Assembly: GCA_965215155.1 (NCBI GenBank)
Contig: CBDCCY010000004.1
Coordinates: forward strand, 744,001-808,000
Source of the DNA: JAGWAJ01 sp965215155
GTDB lineage: Bacteria > Acidobacteriota > Vicinamibacteria > Vicinamibacterales > UBA8438
Direction of reading: 5' to 3'
Length of the DNA stretch: 64,000 bases
Numbering within the stretch: position 1 is the stretch's first letter; each line of letters begins with the position of its first letter. The position numbers and the translations under genes were made by a program. The notes beneath the pieces were generated by a model, which ran no database searches, was not told the DNA's origin, and saw only the letters and a list, made by a program, of their open reading frames with translations. Of the stretch, positions 1 through 9,071 are shown piece after piece.

Positions 1-2022
1 CCAGTCGCCCCGCTGGTAGTTGCCCTCGGCGCCGATGGTGCGGAGTTCCTTGTACCGCGAGTCGATCTCCGCCCGCAGGGTGCCGCCGAGCGCCTGGGAG
101 GGGGACGCGCGCACGAAGATGGAAACCGGCGAGTAGTTGTTGGGGGAGGTGTTGTTGAAGCTCGTCCGGAAGCTCCGGTCGTACTGCGACGCCTGATCGT
201 CGGTGTAGTACGTCTGCATGATCGTGGCGCTCAGGATCTCGCGGGGCACCGATTCCGGCCCCCCCTCGTAGACCCTGGCGTACAGCCGGGTGTCGATGCC
301 GTAGCCGAACTGCGTGACGCTGCCGCGGATGGAGTCGATGCCCTCGAGCTGCACGATGCGGTCGAAGTCGTCGACGGCGCTGACCCGGCCGACCGAGGTC
401 CACGGTTCGATGACGTGCTTCATGCGCTCGGAATAGCCGCTGCCGGGCGTATCCCAGATCTTGACGAACGACGGGCCGGTGGCCCGTGACTGGACCTCGA
501 TGAACGATCGGCCGAGGCCCTCGTCGATCTGTCTCAGGGCCGGGTCCATGTCCCGGGTCCAGAGCGGGTCGATGCTCTCGGTCCAGTACGTCCCGCGCCA
601 CTGGGCGGTCGAGTCGATTATCAGAAAGGGCCAGCGGGTGAACGGGACCTGCAGCGTCGGGTTGAGATCGAACCGCCGCAGCCCCGAGTCGAGGCTGACG
701 TGTTGCGCGTCCTCTCCCCTCCCCCGGGTGGAGCGGTCGATCCGCATCAGCTCCGCGAACTCCCCGGTGAACGAGTAGTACATCGGCAGTCCGGGCACCT
801 CGGACTTCCCCTGGGTGAGCGAGAGGCGGGGGCCGGCGCCCCACAGGCTCGAGCTCGTCTCGCCGAAGAACGTCTCGTTCAGGTCGAACGTCCCGCTGAG
901 CTGATACGCGCCGATCTGGCCGGAGACGTTGCCGGACATGGCGCGCTGCGTGCTGGAGGCCTGGTAGATGTTCGCGTGGTACGTCTGTTGCACGGTCACG
1001 TCGGAGAAGTAGTCGGCCTGTCCGCGCGCGTTCCAGCCTTCCGCGATCTCCTGGGTCAACTGGCCGCGCAACTGGTAGCTCTGGCGTTGGGGCAGCTCCT
1101 GCGTGGCGCCGCGGTAGGTCGTCTCGCCTCCCGGCTCGTCGAGGAAGTAGTAGCGGCCGAAGCCGCTCGACGCGCCGCCCCGTGTGTAGCGGTACTCTCC
1201 GCCGAGGCCCTGGCCGCCGGACGTCGGGAAGTAATCGTGGAAGCCGGTCGCGTCCTGGCTGCGGCCGATGGCCCAGAAGAAGGCGTTGCTGATGCTCGTG
1301 CCGCGGTACGTCGAGGCGCCGTAGGTCGGCATCAGGAAGCCCGTGGCCCGCCCGTCCTCCTGGATCGGGTAGAACATCCAGGGCAGGAACAGCACCGGCA
1401 CGCCCTTGACCTCGATGACCGCGTTGCGCAGCAGCAGGTGCTCGTCGAGGTTGATGTCGATCGTCGACGAGACGACCTCCCAGCGGGGAGTCGGCTGCAC
1501 GCAGCTCGTGAACGCGCCGCGCGTCAGCCGGTAGCTGCGGGGGCCCGTCCGCTCGATCTGCTCGCCGAAGAAGAACATCTCGGGCTCCTGGGCCCCGAAC
1601 ATGCTCTGCTCCACCTCGTCGCGCATGTTCACCGACCCGTGCGCGTCGTGGAAGACCGCCGAGCGGTCGGTCATGTCGAACTCGACCCGCTCGGCCGCGA
1701 TGCGCACCTCGGCCGTCACGAAGACGATGTTCCCGCTGGCCGTGATCTGCGACTCCGCCGGTTGGAGATAGGCCTCCTCGGCGAAGAGCTGCCAGCCCTC
1801 GTCCTCGCTGCCCAGCTCGACGTCGTCGAAGAGGCGCAAGGATCCGTCGGCCTGACTCTGGGACTGCGACTGCCAGTCGACGTCCGCGAAGACCGCGGCA
1901 ATCGACCTCACCGCGGCCCCCACGGAGTCCGAATCGTCCCCGGACTCGGGCTGGGCGTGGACGATGCCCGGGAACAGGACGAGCGTGGCCGCGAGCAGCC
2001 AGGAACGGGCCTTGCGGGGCAT
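1..2022 (-). CDS. lptD: LPS-assembly protein LptD (C-terminus beyond left edge)
   Basis: Outer-membrane beta-barrel protein that inserts lipopolysaccharide into the outer leaflet. The minus-strand frame stays open from the start to the left edge, so only the N-terminal two thirds or so is here. It begins with a signal peptide (MPRKARSWLLAATLVLFPG, ending near VHAQ). An OstA/LptA-like jellyroll follows, including a stretch reading LLLRNAVIEVKGVPVLFLPW and then YGASTYRG, both typical of LptD. After that comes a long run of alternating aromatic and polar strands, as in a barrel. I chose the ATG at 2022 because GGAG lies six bases upstream; an in-frame ATG at 2034 is also possible. The gene follows the membrane protein at 2036-2746 with almost no gap, so the two are probably co-transcribed. 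It indicates a diderm with LPS. Confidence 0.85.
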   Translation of the reverse strand, partial: MPRKARSWLLAATLVLFPGIVHAQPESGDDSDSVGAAVRSIAAVFADVDWQSQSQSQADGSLRLFDDVELGSEDEGWQLFAEEAYLQPAESQITASGNIVFVTAEVRIAAERVEFDMTDRSAVFHDAHGSVNMRDEVEQSMFGAQEPEMFFFGEQIERTGPRSYRLTRGAFTSCVQPTPRWEVVSSTIDINLDEHLLLRNAVIEVKGVPVLFLPWMFYPIQEDGRATGFLMPTYGASTYRGTSISNAFFWAIGRSQDATGFHDYFPTSGGQGLGGEYRYTRGGASSGFGRYYFLDEPGGETTYRGATQELPQRQSYQLRGQLTQEIAEGWNARGQADYFSDVTVQQTYHANIYQASSTQRAMSGNVSGQIGAYQLSGTFDLNETFFGETSSSLWGAGPRLSLTQGKSEVPGLPMYYSFTGEFAELMRIDRSTRGRGEDAQHVSLDSGLRRFDLNPTLQVPFTRWPFLIIDSTAQWRGTYWTESIDPLWTRDMDPALRQIDEGLGRSFIEVQSRATGPSFVKIWDTPGSGYSERMKHVIEPWTSVGRVSAVDDFDRIVQLEGIDSIRGSVTQFGYGIDTRLYARVYEGGPESVPREILSATIMQTYYTDDQASQYDRSFRTSFNNTSPNNYSPVSIFVRASPSQALGGTLRAEIDSRYKELRTIGAEGNYQRGDW

Positions 2023-2035
2023 CCGAGACTCCATC

Positions 2036-2746
2036 CTAGTCGCTGACGGCAATCTCTCCGGGCACGATGGGCCGCGTTCGGGGCAGCTTCCCGTGGTAGG
2101 CCAGCCAGCCGACGAAGGCCAGCACGACGAGGAAGGTCCCCAGCTTCAGCACGTCGCCGGCGCGACCCGCCGGAACTACCCCCCAGAGCAGCCAGAGCGT
2201 CGGCTGCGCGAGGCAGACGGCCCAGACCGCACCGTAGAAGTAGCGGCGCTCATGCCCCTCGCCGCGGGTCGACGGCTTCACGCGCGGCAGGCGCCCGGCC
2301 GCACCGAGCCCCCAGATGACGACCGCCATCGGCAGGTACGCCGTCTCGTAGAGCTCGCGCATCATCCAGCGGCCGGTGAAGACCGCGATCACGAGACCGG
2401 CGAGGTTCAGCAGCGCGAACGTCAGCACGGCGCTCCAGGCGAACGTGTAGCAGACGCGGCGGTAGAGCGGATTCGGCCGGTCCTCGGTGAAGCGGAGGAT
2501 GTACGGGCGCGGCTCGACGCCCGGGAGCCGCCCGCGCAGGCCGGCGATGCCGGTGCCACCCAGCACCACCCCGAGCCAGACTGCCATCCGCCCGTCGAAC
2601 CCGCTCTCGAACAGGTCGAAGGTCAGCGGCGCGGGGACGAGAAAGAACACCCAGATCCAGATCGGCCAGTGCGCGAGCCGGTAGTAGGCGGTGTTGCGGG
2701 ATCGTATGGGACGCTCGCCCGCAAGCTCGACCGGAATGCCCGTCAC
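2036..2746 (-). CDS. multi-pass membrane protein, unknown function
   Basis: Unrecognised inner-membrane protein of about 236 residues. Hydrophobic segments read WPIWIWVFFLVPAPLTF, MAVWLGVVLGGTGIAGL, AWSAVLTFALLNLAGLVIAV, AYLPMAVVIWGLGAAG, WAVCLAQPTLWLLWGVV and LKLGTFLVVLAFVGWLAY, giving about six transmembrane helices with Arg-rich loops between them. The frame is open up to 2908, but a start there would leave only 20 bp to the divergent gene at 2929. The first ~54 codons are Pro/Ala/Arg-rich and look non-coding. I favour the GTG at 2746, which has GGAG nine bases upstream. Its stop is immediately followed by lptD, suggesting an operon. No catalytic motif is visible. Confidence 0.55.
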   Translation of the reverse strand: MTGIPVELAGERPIRSRNTAYYRLAHWPIWIWVFFLVPAPLTFDLFESGFDGRMAVWLGVVLGGTGIAGLRGRLPGVEPRPYILRFTEDRPNPLYRRVCYTFAWSAVLTFALLNLAGLVIAVFTGRWMMRELYETAYLPMAVVIWGLGAAGRLPRVKPSTRGEGHERRYFYGAVWAVCLAQPTLWLLWGVVPAGRAGDVLKLGTFLVVLAFVGWLAYHGKLPRTRPIVPGEIAVSD

Positions 2747-2916
2747 GCTCGAGTGCTCCAGAGTGGCCGCCGGGAGGGGTGCCGGATCTCGCCGCGGCGG
2801 CGGACCGGATGGCGCCCCCGCCCTGACGATCTTACCTGACGCCGGCGCCGGCGCCGGCGGCCCCATCCCCTCGCGTTTCCCGACGCGGCGACTCGTACGA
2901 CGGCGCACGGCGGCGG

Positions 2917-2922
2917 TAGAAT
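2917..2922 (+). promoter_or_regulatory. -10 box of a probable leaderless promoter
   Basis: TAGAAT lies six bases before the ATG at 2929 of the M64 peptidase gene. Transcription would then start at or next to the ATG, and no Shine-Dalgarno is present. No clear -35 is seen. Confidence 0.4.
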
Positions 2923-2928
2923 GGCGTC

Positions 2929-4404
2929 ATGTCATCAGTTGCTCGCTGGTCGGCGGTCGTGGTCGCGGCCGTCCTCGTCTCCGGAGCCTCGCACCAGGGC
3001 AGAGTCCCGCCCGCAAGGGCCGCGGGGCAGGGGGCCGGCGCCGCGCCGTTCGACCGTCACTTCGTCGACCGGACGATGCGCGTCGACTACTTCCACAGCG
3101 GCGGCCGCGGGACGGAGATCGTCGCGCTCGACCAGGTGGTGTTCGACGGGCCCTGGGCCGGCAGCCGCACCCGCCTCATCGACGACCTCAACCTGGGCAA
3201 GTACCTCTTCGAGGTGATCGACCGCCGCACGAACCGCGTGATCTACTCGCGCGGCTTCGCGTCGATCTACGGCGAGTGGGAGACCACGCCCGAATACCGC
3301 GAGCTGCACCGCACGTTCCACGAGTCGCTCCGCTTCCCGTGGCCGCGGCACCCCGTGCAGGTCGTCCTGAAGGTGCGTGACGCGGAGCAGAGCTTCCACG
3401 AGATCTGGTCGACGGTCATCGATCCCGAGTCCCGCTTCGTCAACCCCGCCGCGCGCCCGCCGATGGGCGAGGTCTGGCCCCTGCTCGAGAACGGACCGCC
3501 GTCGGAGAAGGTCGACCTCCTCGTTCTCGGCGAGGGCTACACGGCCGGCGAGCTCGACAAGTTCCATCGCGACGCCCGGCGCCTGACCGACGCACTGTTC
3601 GAGGAGGAGCCGTTCCGCAGCCGGCGCGGCGACTTCAACGTCTGGGGACTCGACCTGCCGTCGGCCGAGTCCGGCGTCTCGCGCCCGCGCGCCGGCCAGT
3701 TCCGGCGCACGCCGCTCTCGGCGGAATACAACATCTTCGACTCCGAGCGCTACCTCCTGACCTACGACAACCGCACGCTGCGCGACGCGGCGTCGGCCGC
3801 CCCGTACGAGTTCATCGAGATCCTCGTCAACGAGGCGCAGTACGGCGGCGGCGGCATCTTCAACTTCCAGGCGACGGCGGCGGCCGACACCGGCTTTGCC
3901 GAGTACGTGTTCATCCACGAGTTCGGCCACCACTTCGCGGGGCTGGCCGACGAGTACTACACGTCCGACGTGGCGTACGAGACGGGCGCCGCGTACCTTC
4001 TGGAGCCGTGGGAGCCGAACGTCACCGCGCTCCACGACCCGGCGCGGCTGAAGTGGGCGGACCTGGTCGAGGCGGACACGCCGCTGCCGACGCCCTGGGA
4101 CAAGGCGACGTTCGAGGCGGGGAGCACCGCGGCGCAGCGGGAGCGGGGCGAGCTGCGGGCGGCGGGGGCGCCGGAGACCCGCATGGACGAGCTCTTCACC
4201 GCGCAGATGCAGCGCGAGACGGCGCTGCTCGGCGGCATGGCCCACGCGGGCAGGGTGGGCGCGTTCGAGGGAGCCTCGTACGAGCCGACCGGCCTCTACC
4301 GCCCGGAGGTCGATTGCATCATGTTCACGCGCAACCCGGTGGGGTTCTGCCGCGTCTGCCAGCGGGCCATCACGCGCGTGATCGACCAGTACTCCCGGCC
4401 CTGA
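2929..4404 (+). CDS. secreted M64-family metallopeptidase
   Basis: Zinc peptidase of the IgA-peptidase M64 family, probably exported (hydrophobic N-terminus RWSAVVVAAVLVSGA). The zinc site HEFGHHFAGLADEY is at about residues 330-343, with the two His and Glu of HExxH followed by the downstream Asp typical of M64. An N-terminal beta-rich domain (residues ~40-170) precedes a segment reading VDLLVLGEGYTAGELDKF, which is characteristic of the family. The C-terminus contains CIMFTRNPVGFCRVCQRAI, the conserved Cys-containing end. Length (491 aa) is usual. It is divergent from the membrane-protein/lptD pair and ends 40 bp before glcD. Substrate is unknown; IgA cleavage should not be assumed. Confidence 0.85.
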   Translation: MSSVARWSAVVVAAVLVSGASHQGRVPPARAAGQGAGAAPFDRHFVDRTMRVDYFHSGGRGTEIVALDQVVFDGPWAGSRTRLIDDLNLGKYLFEVIDRRTNRVIYSRGFASIYGEWETTPEYRELHRTFHESLRFPWPRHPVQVVLKVRDAEQSFHEIWSTVIDPESRFVNPAARPPMGEVWPLLENGPPSEKVDLLVLGEGYTAGELDKFHRDARRLTDALFEEEPFRSRRGDFNVWGLDLPSAESGVSRPRAGQFRRTPLSAEYNIFDSERYLLTYDNRTLRDAASAAPYEFIEILVNEAQYGGGGIFNFQATAAADTGFAEYVFIHEFGHHFAGLADEYYTSDVAYETGAAYLLEPWEPNVTALHDPARLKWADLVEADTPLPTPWDKATFEAGSTAAQRERGELRAAGAPETRMDELFTAQMQRETALLGGMAHAGRVGAFEGASYEPTGLYRPEVDCIMFTRNPVGFCRVCQRAITRVIDQYSRP

Positions 4405-4444
4405 AGCGGCCCCGGCAAAGGCCGCAAGAGGAAGCAGGATCACG

Positions 4445-5893
4445 GTGGACGCACAGATACTCGTCGCGCTCGAGCGCATCGTCGGCCCCGACGGCATCGT
4501 CCGCGACGAGGGCGAGCTGCTGACCTACGAGACCGACGGCCTCGTGAAGCTGCGCTCGAAGCCGGGCGTCGCGGTGCTCCCGACCTCCGCCGACCAGGTG
4601 CAGCGGGTGGTGCGCCTCTGCCACGCGCACGGCGTGCCGTTCGTGGCGCGCGGGCAGGGCACGGGGCTCTCCGGCGGCGCGATGCCGCACCCCGACGGCG
4701 TGCTCATCGTGATGACGCGCATGAACCGCATCCTCGAAGTCGACATCCCCAACCGGCGCATCACGGTCGAGCCTGGGGTCATGAACCTCGACGTCAGCAA
4801 GGCGGTGGCGGCGGCCGGCTACTACTACGCCCCGGACCCGTCGAGCCAGGTCATCTGCTCGATCGGCGGCAATCTCGCGGAGAACTCCGGCGGTGCGCAC
4901 TGCCTGAAGTACGGCTTCACGGTGCACCACGTGCTCGGCGCGGACGTGGTGCTGCCCGACGGCGAGCTGGTCCATCTCGGCGGGCCCGCGCTGGACGCGC
5001 CGGGGCTCGACCTGCTCGGCGTCCTCGTCGGGTCGGAAGGGACGCTGGCCGTGGTGACGCGGGTGACGCTGAACCTGCTGCGCAAGCCGGCCGCGGTCAA
5101 GACGCTTCTCGCGGCGTTCGACTCGACGGAGGCGGCGGGCAACGCGGTGTCGGGCATCATCGGCGCCGGCATCATCCCGGCCGCGGTCGAGATGATGGAC
5201 CGCGTGACGATCGAGGCGGCGGAGGCCGCCGTCCACCCCAACTTCCCCAAGACCGAGGCGATTCTGATCGTGGAGCTCGACGGCGCCGAGGCGGACGTGG
5301 CCGCCCTGTTCAGCCGCGTCGAGGAGGTCTGCACCGAGACGGGCGCGCGGGAGATCCAGGTGGCGCGCACCGACGAGCAGCGGGCGCGCTTCTGGCAGGG
5401 CCGGAAGGCGGCGTTCGCGGCGATGGGCCGCGTTTCGCCGAGCTACTACGTCCAGGACGGCGTAATCCCGCGCACCCGCCTGCCGGAGGTGCTGGGCCGC
5501 ATCCGCGGCCTGTCGGAGCGCTCCGGCCTCAAGATCGGCAACGTCTTCCACGCCGGCGACGGCAACCTCCACCCGCTGGTCTGCTACGACGAGCGGATCG
5601 CCGGGCAGGCCGACCTGGCCCAGGAGGTCGCGTCGGAGATCCTGACCTACTGCCTCGACGCCGGGGGCTCCATCACCGGGGAGCACGGCGTCGGCGCCGA
5701 CAAGGCCGAGCATTTGCCCAAGATGTTCAGCGAGAGCGACCTCGACACGATGCAGCTCGTGCGGTGCGCGTTCGATCCCGGGTACATCTGCAATCCCGGC
5801 AAGGTCTTCCCGACGCCCCGCCTCTGCGGGGAGGTGCCCGGACCCTACCGCAGGCATCCGGCCGAGGCGGCGGGACTGGCGGAGCGGCTCTAG
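4445..5893 (+). CDS. glcD: glycolate oxidase FAD-binding subunit GlcD
   Basis: FAD-linked subunit that oxidises glycolate (or D-lactate/2-hydroxyacids) and passes electrons through GlcE/GlcF to the quinone pool. The PCMH-type FAD domain is clear: TSADQVQRVVRLCHAHGVPF, then RGQGTGLSGGAMP, GGNLAENSGGAHCLKYG and VGSEGTLAVVTRVTL. The C-terminal cap has NVFHAGDGNLHPL, GEHGVGADK and NPGKVFP, all family hallmarks. At 482 aa it is of normal length. The frame begins at GTG 4445 with a weak GGAAG upstream. glcE follows 15 bp downstream. D-lactate dehydrogenase specificity cannot be excluded. Confidence 0.92.
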   Translation: MDAQILVALERIVGPDGIVRDEGELLTYETDGLVKLRSKPGVAVLPTSADQVQRVVRLCHAHGVPFVARGQGTGLSGGAMPHPDGVLIVMTRMNRILEVDIPNRRITVEPGVMNLDVSKAVAAAGYYYAPDPSSQVICSIGGNLAENSGGAHCLKYGFTVHHVLGADVVLPDGELVHLGGPALDAPGLDLLGVLVGSEGTLAVVTRVTLNLLRKPAAVKTLLAAFDSTEAAGNAVSGIIGAGIIPAAVEMMDRVTIEAAEAAVHPNFPKTEAILIVELDGAEADVAALFSRVEEVCTETGAREIQVARTDEQRARFWQGRKAAFAAMGRVSPSYYVQDGVIPRTRLPEVLGRIRGLSERSGLKIGNVFHAGDGNLHPLVCYDERIAGQADLAQEVASEILTYCLDAGGSITGEHGVGADKAEHLPKMFSESDLDTMQLVRCAFDPGYICNPGKVFPTPRLCGEVPGPYRRHPAEAAGLAERL

Positions 5894-5908
5894 GCGGAGG
5901 GCTCCAGA

Positions 5909-7201
5909 ATGACGCCGACGCCTATCGCCGCGCCCTCCGCTTCCACGCCGGACCTGGTCGGACAGCTCGCCGCGCGCATGGCCGGCGGCGCGGCCCGGGC
6001 CGGCGGCGACCGGGACACGGTGGACGGCGTGCAGCCGCGCCTCGTGGCGGAGCCGGCAACCCCGGACGAGCTTGCCGCAGCCCTGGCCTGGGCGACGGAA
6101 GAACGGCTCCGGGTGCTGGTGACGGGGGGGCGCACCAAGCTGAGCTGGGGGGGAGCGAGCGGTACGATCGACCTCCTGCTCTCGACGTCGCGGCTCGCCC
6201 GGGTCGTCGAGCACCGCCACGGCGACCTGACGGCCACGGTGGAGGCCGGCGCCACGCTCTCCGCGGTCAACGCGGCGCTGGCCGCGCACGGACAGCGGCT
6301 GCCGTGGGACCCGCCGTGGGCGGACCGCGCCACCATCGGCGGCATCGTGGCCACGAACGACAGCGGCCCGCGCCGCCACGGCCACGGCGCGCCGCGCGAC
6401 TCGATCATCGGCGTCACCGTCGCCCGGGCCGACGGGCGCCTGGCCCGGGCCGGCGGCATCGTCGTCAAGAACGTCGCCGGCTACGACCTCTCCCGGCTGC
6501 TGACCGGATCGTTCGGCTGCCTCGGGGTCATCCTGACCGCGACGTTCAAGCTGGCGCCGGCGCCTCCCGCCTCCCGGACGCTGGAGGTCGGGGTGGACTC
6601 GCTGGAGGCGGCGGCGCCGATCGCCGCGGATCTCGCGGCCGCGCAGCTCACGCCGACCGCCATCGAGGTTGCCTCGCCGCCGGTGCGGCTGTTGGTGCGG
6701 TTCGAGTCGGTCGACGTCTCGGTCGCCCAGCAGGCGGAGGAGGCCCGCGCTCTCGTAGGCACGCGCGGCGCGACGGCGGTTCATGCGGGGGCCGACGAAC
6801 GGTCCGTCTGGGAGGGCCACGCCGCGCACTGGTCCGCCAGCGGGACGCTCGTGAAGCTCGCCACGGTCCCCGCGGAGCTCTTCCCCACGCTCGTCTGGCT
6901 GCGAGACGGGGCGGCGGACGCAGGCGTGACACTGGCCGCCGCCGGACGGGCCGGCCTCGGGGTCGTCGACCTCCGGCTCGACGGCCCCCTCGACGCGCAG
7001 GCCGCGGTCGTCACCGAGCTGCGCGCGCGGCTGCCCGTCGGGCGGGGATCGGCCGTGATACGGCGCGGCGGCCCGGAGTTGCGGCAGCAGGTGGGTGCGT
7101 GGGGTCCGATCGGCGACGCCCTGCCCGTGATGCAGGCCATCAAGCGCCAGTTCGATGCGGCGGGGATGCTCAACCCCGGCCGCGGACCGGGCGGCCTGTA
7201 G
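5909..7201 (+). CDS. glcE: glycolate oxidase FAD-binding subunit GlcE
   Basis: Second FAD-domain subunit of glycolate oxidase. It has a shorter PCMH domain (RVLVTGGRTKLSWGG, TVEAGATLSAVNAAL, TIGGIVATNDSGPRRHGHG) followed by NVAGYDLSRLLTGSFGCLGV, diagnostic for GlcE. The C-terminus ends GMLNPGRGPGGL, the usual FAD-linked-oxidase ending. A good GGCGGAGGG lies upstream of the ATG. Translation is probably coupled with glcD. The third subunit, glcF, is not downstream but faces it from the other strand, so the complex is encoded by two convergent units. Confidence 0.9.
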   Translation: MTPTPIAAPSASTPDLVGQLAARMAGGAARAGGDRDTVDGVQPRLVAEPATPDELAAALAWATEERLRVLVTGGRTKLSWGGASGTIDLLLSTSRLARVVEHRHGDLTATVEAGATLSAVNAALAAHGQRLPWDPPWADRATIGGIVATNDSGPRRHGHGAPRDSIIGVTVARADGRLARAGGIVVKNVAGYDLSRLLTGSFGCLGVILTATFKLAPAPPASRTLEVGVDSLEAAAPIAADLAAAQLTPTAIEVASPPVRLLVRFESVDVSVAQQAEEARALVGTRGATAVHAGADERSVWEGHAAHWSASGTLVKLATVPAELFPTLVWLRDGAADAGVTLAAAGRAGLGVVDLRLDGPLDAQAAVVTELRARLPVGRGSAVIRRGGPELRQQVGAWGPIGDALPVMQAIKRQFDAAGMLNPGRGPGGL

Positions 7202-7290
7202 CTCCCAACGCACCCGTCAAGTGCGCCCAGGAGTTGGTAGTGTCTCACTCTTCAAACTGAGACACTACCCAGGAGTGCGCGCCGGCGAAG
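7202..7290. repeat. interrupted copy of the dispersed palindromic repeat
   Basis: CTCCCAACGCACCCGTCAAG and GTGCGCCCAGGAGT match the repeat seen at 35843-36000. The AGGAGT half is then resumed after an insertion as AGGAGTGCGCGCCGGCGAAG. The copy has drifted from the consensus and lies directly after glcE. Confidence 0.5.
7226..7276. repeat. 42-bp palindromic insertion flanked by 9-bp direct repeats
   Basis: Perfect inverted repeat: GGTAGTGTCTCA at 7236-7247 and TGAGACACTACC at 7258-7269, separated by a 10-base loop. CCCAGGAGT occurs at 7226-7234 and again at 7268-7276, as expected for a target duplication around a small insertion. It could also act as a terminator stem between the convergent glcE and glcF. 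The rest of the gap (7277-7571) shows nothing I recognise. Confidence 0.6.
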
Positions 7291-7571
7291 CTCTCAAACG
7301 CTCCATTCGGGGCGCGCGACGTCCTGTAGTCACCACTTCATCCTGTTGGGCCCGAGATCGCGCCGGCGGCTCCGAGTCAGGCCTGCCGCCGATCACGGTC
7401 CATTCCCTTCGCGAGTGTTGGCGCGTCGTCGCCATGAGGTCTCTCTCACGCCAGCATATGTCTGGGTCCGGCGCGCACTCGGCGCCACCACCCGGTGGCC
7501 GGTGGCAGGTGAACGCGTCGCAGAACTGGCGGTGTCGGCGAGCAGGGTAAGGCCGGGAGCTTGCGCGCCGG

Positions 7572-8888
7572 TCAGGGCATGCGGCGGCCCCGGATCGAAG
7601 CGTCGACCAGCTCGACCAGGTGCATGGCCGGCAGCGTCCGCCCCCCGGCACTCTCCATCGTGCTCGCGAGCTGGAGGAGACAGCCCGGGTTCGAGGAGAC
7701 GACCGCCTCGGCCCCGGTCGCCAGCACGTTGTCCGCCTTGCGGCGCCCGAGCTCCCCCGCCGCCTCGGGCTCGACCAGGTTGTAGATCCCGGCCGACCCG
7801 CAGCAGAGCCCGCCCTCCGGCACCTCCTGCACGTCGAGCTGCGGAATCGCCGCCAGCACGCGGCGCGGCTCCGCGCGGACGCCCTGCGCATGCTGCAAGT
7901 GGCAGGCGTCGTGGTAGGCCACCCGCAGCGGCACCGGATGCCGCGGCGCGCGCGGTTCGAGCTCGGCCAGCACCTCCGAGATGTCGCGGCACTTCGCGGC
8001 GAGGGCCGCCGCGCGCTTCGCGTAGGCCGCGTCGTCGCGCAGCAGGTGCCCGTACTCCTTGAGGGTCGAGCCGCAGCCGGCGGCGTTGATGACGATCGCG
8101 TCGACGTCGGCCAGCGCCGGCTCGAAGGCGTCGATGAAACGCCGAGCCATGGCCGCCGCGTCGTCCTCGAGGCCCGAGTGCAGCATCAGCGCGCCGCAGC
8201 AGCCCTGGGCCTGCGGAATGACGACCTCGCACCCCTCCGCGGCGAGCACCCGCGCAGTGGCGCGGTTGACGTCGCTGAAGAAGACCCGCTGCACGCAGCC
8301 GAGCAACAGCGCCACGCGCTGCCGCCGCTCGCCCTCGGCGGGGAGGACGGCCGGCATCGACGACCACGCGCCGCCGAGCGAGATGCGCGGCGCCACCGCC
8401 TCCATGGCCCGCAGGCGCGCCGGGAGCAGGCCGAGCAGACCGCTGGCGCGCACCAGCCACTGGATGCCGAGGCGCTGGTAGGCCCACAACTTGAGCGCGA
8501 TCCAGCGGAGGCGCCCCGGGTACGGGAAAAGGCTGAAGATCAGCCTCCGGAACAGCCGGTCCCCGAGCGGGCGCTGGACGTGGCGCTCGATCTGCGGCCG
8601 CGCCGCCTCGATGAGCTTGTCGTACTGCACGCCCGAGGGGCAGGCGGTGACGCACGCCATGCATCCCAGGCAGGTATCGAAGTGCCGGGCGTACTCGGGC
8701 GTGATCGCGGCCTTCCCCTCGACCGCCACCTTCATCAGGTGGATGCGCCCGCGCGGCGAGTCGGTCTCCCGGCTCCAGAGCGCGTAGGTCGGACACGGCG
8801 GCAGGCAGAAGCCGCAGTGCACGCAGTCGGCGAGCAGGTCGGACGAAGGTGGATGATGCGCGTCGAACGCACCCGCGGTCGCGGCCAT
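7572..8888 (-). CDS. glcF: glycolate oxidase iron-sulfur subunit GlcF
   Basis: Iron-sulfur subunit linking GlcDE to the membrane quinone pool. Two [4Fe-4S] motifs of ferredoxin type appear near the N-terminus: CVHCGFCLPPCPTY (residues ~22-35) and CLGCMACVTACPSG (~73-86). Two cysteine-rich CCG domains follow, with LLGCVQRVFF, QGCCGALMLHSG, NAAGCGSTLKEYG and then CHLQHAQG and GGLCCGSAGIYN. Length of 438 aa is normal. Unusually, it is convergent to glcDE rather than in one glcDEF operon, with a 370-bp gap containing a repeat and a hairpin. Confidence 0.92.
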   Translation of the reverse strand: MAATAGAFDAHHPPSSDLLADCVHCGFCLPPCPTYALWSRETDSPRGRIHLMKVAVEGKAAITPEYARHFDTCLGCMACVTACPSGVQYDKLIEAARPQIERHVQRPLGDRLFRRLIFSLFPYPGRLRWIALKLWAYQRLGIQWLVRASGLLGLLPARLRAMEAVAPRISLGGAWSSMPAVLPAEGERRQRVALLLGCVQRVFFSDVNRATARVLAAEGCEVVIPQAQGCCGALMLHSGLEDDAAAMARRFIDAFEPALADVDAIVINAAGCGSTLKEYGHLLRDDAAYAKRAAALAAKCRDISEVLAELEPRAPRHPVPLRVAYHDACHLQHAQGVRAEPRRVLAAIPQLDVQEVPEGGLCCGSAGIYNLVEPEAAGELGRRKADNVLATGAEAVVSSNPGCLLQLASTMESAGGRTLPAMHLVELVDASIRGRRMP

Positions 8889-9030
8889 CGGTGGCGTCTA
8901 TCGTAGCGCAACGGCCCGCGGGCGGCGCCTCGCGGTGGTCCCGATCGCCCCGCCTTCAGCCCTGCGCACATCCTGCGGGAGGAACCCGTGCCGGACGACT
9001 CCCGGGAACCTCCGGACAGCGGCCGCCTGG

Positions 9031-9049
9031 TGCATGATAGTGTCATGCA
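9031..9049. promoter_or_regulatory. palindromic operator upstream of relB/yafQ
   Basis: Perfect palindrome TGCATGA-tagtg-TCATGCA, 22 bp before the antitoxin ATG at 9072. It overlaps a possible -10 (GATAGT). Type II antitoxins of the RelB/DinJ family bind such sites, so autorepression is likely. Confidence 0.65.
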
Positions 9050-9071
9050 ACTCGCTGGAGGAGCGGGTCCC

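Noticed and set aside
4370..7213. Long minus-strand open frame opposite glcD-glcE
   Set aside because: Shadow of the real genes; no recognisable motif or start site.
7265..7891. Minus-strand frame overlapping the end of glcF
   Set aside because: It shares most of its length with glcF in another frame and has only Arg/Ser-rich sequence.
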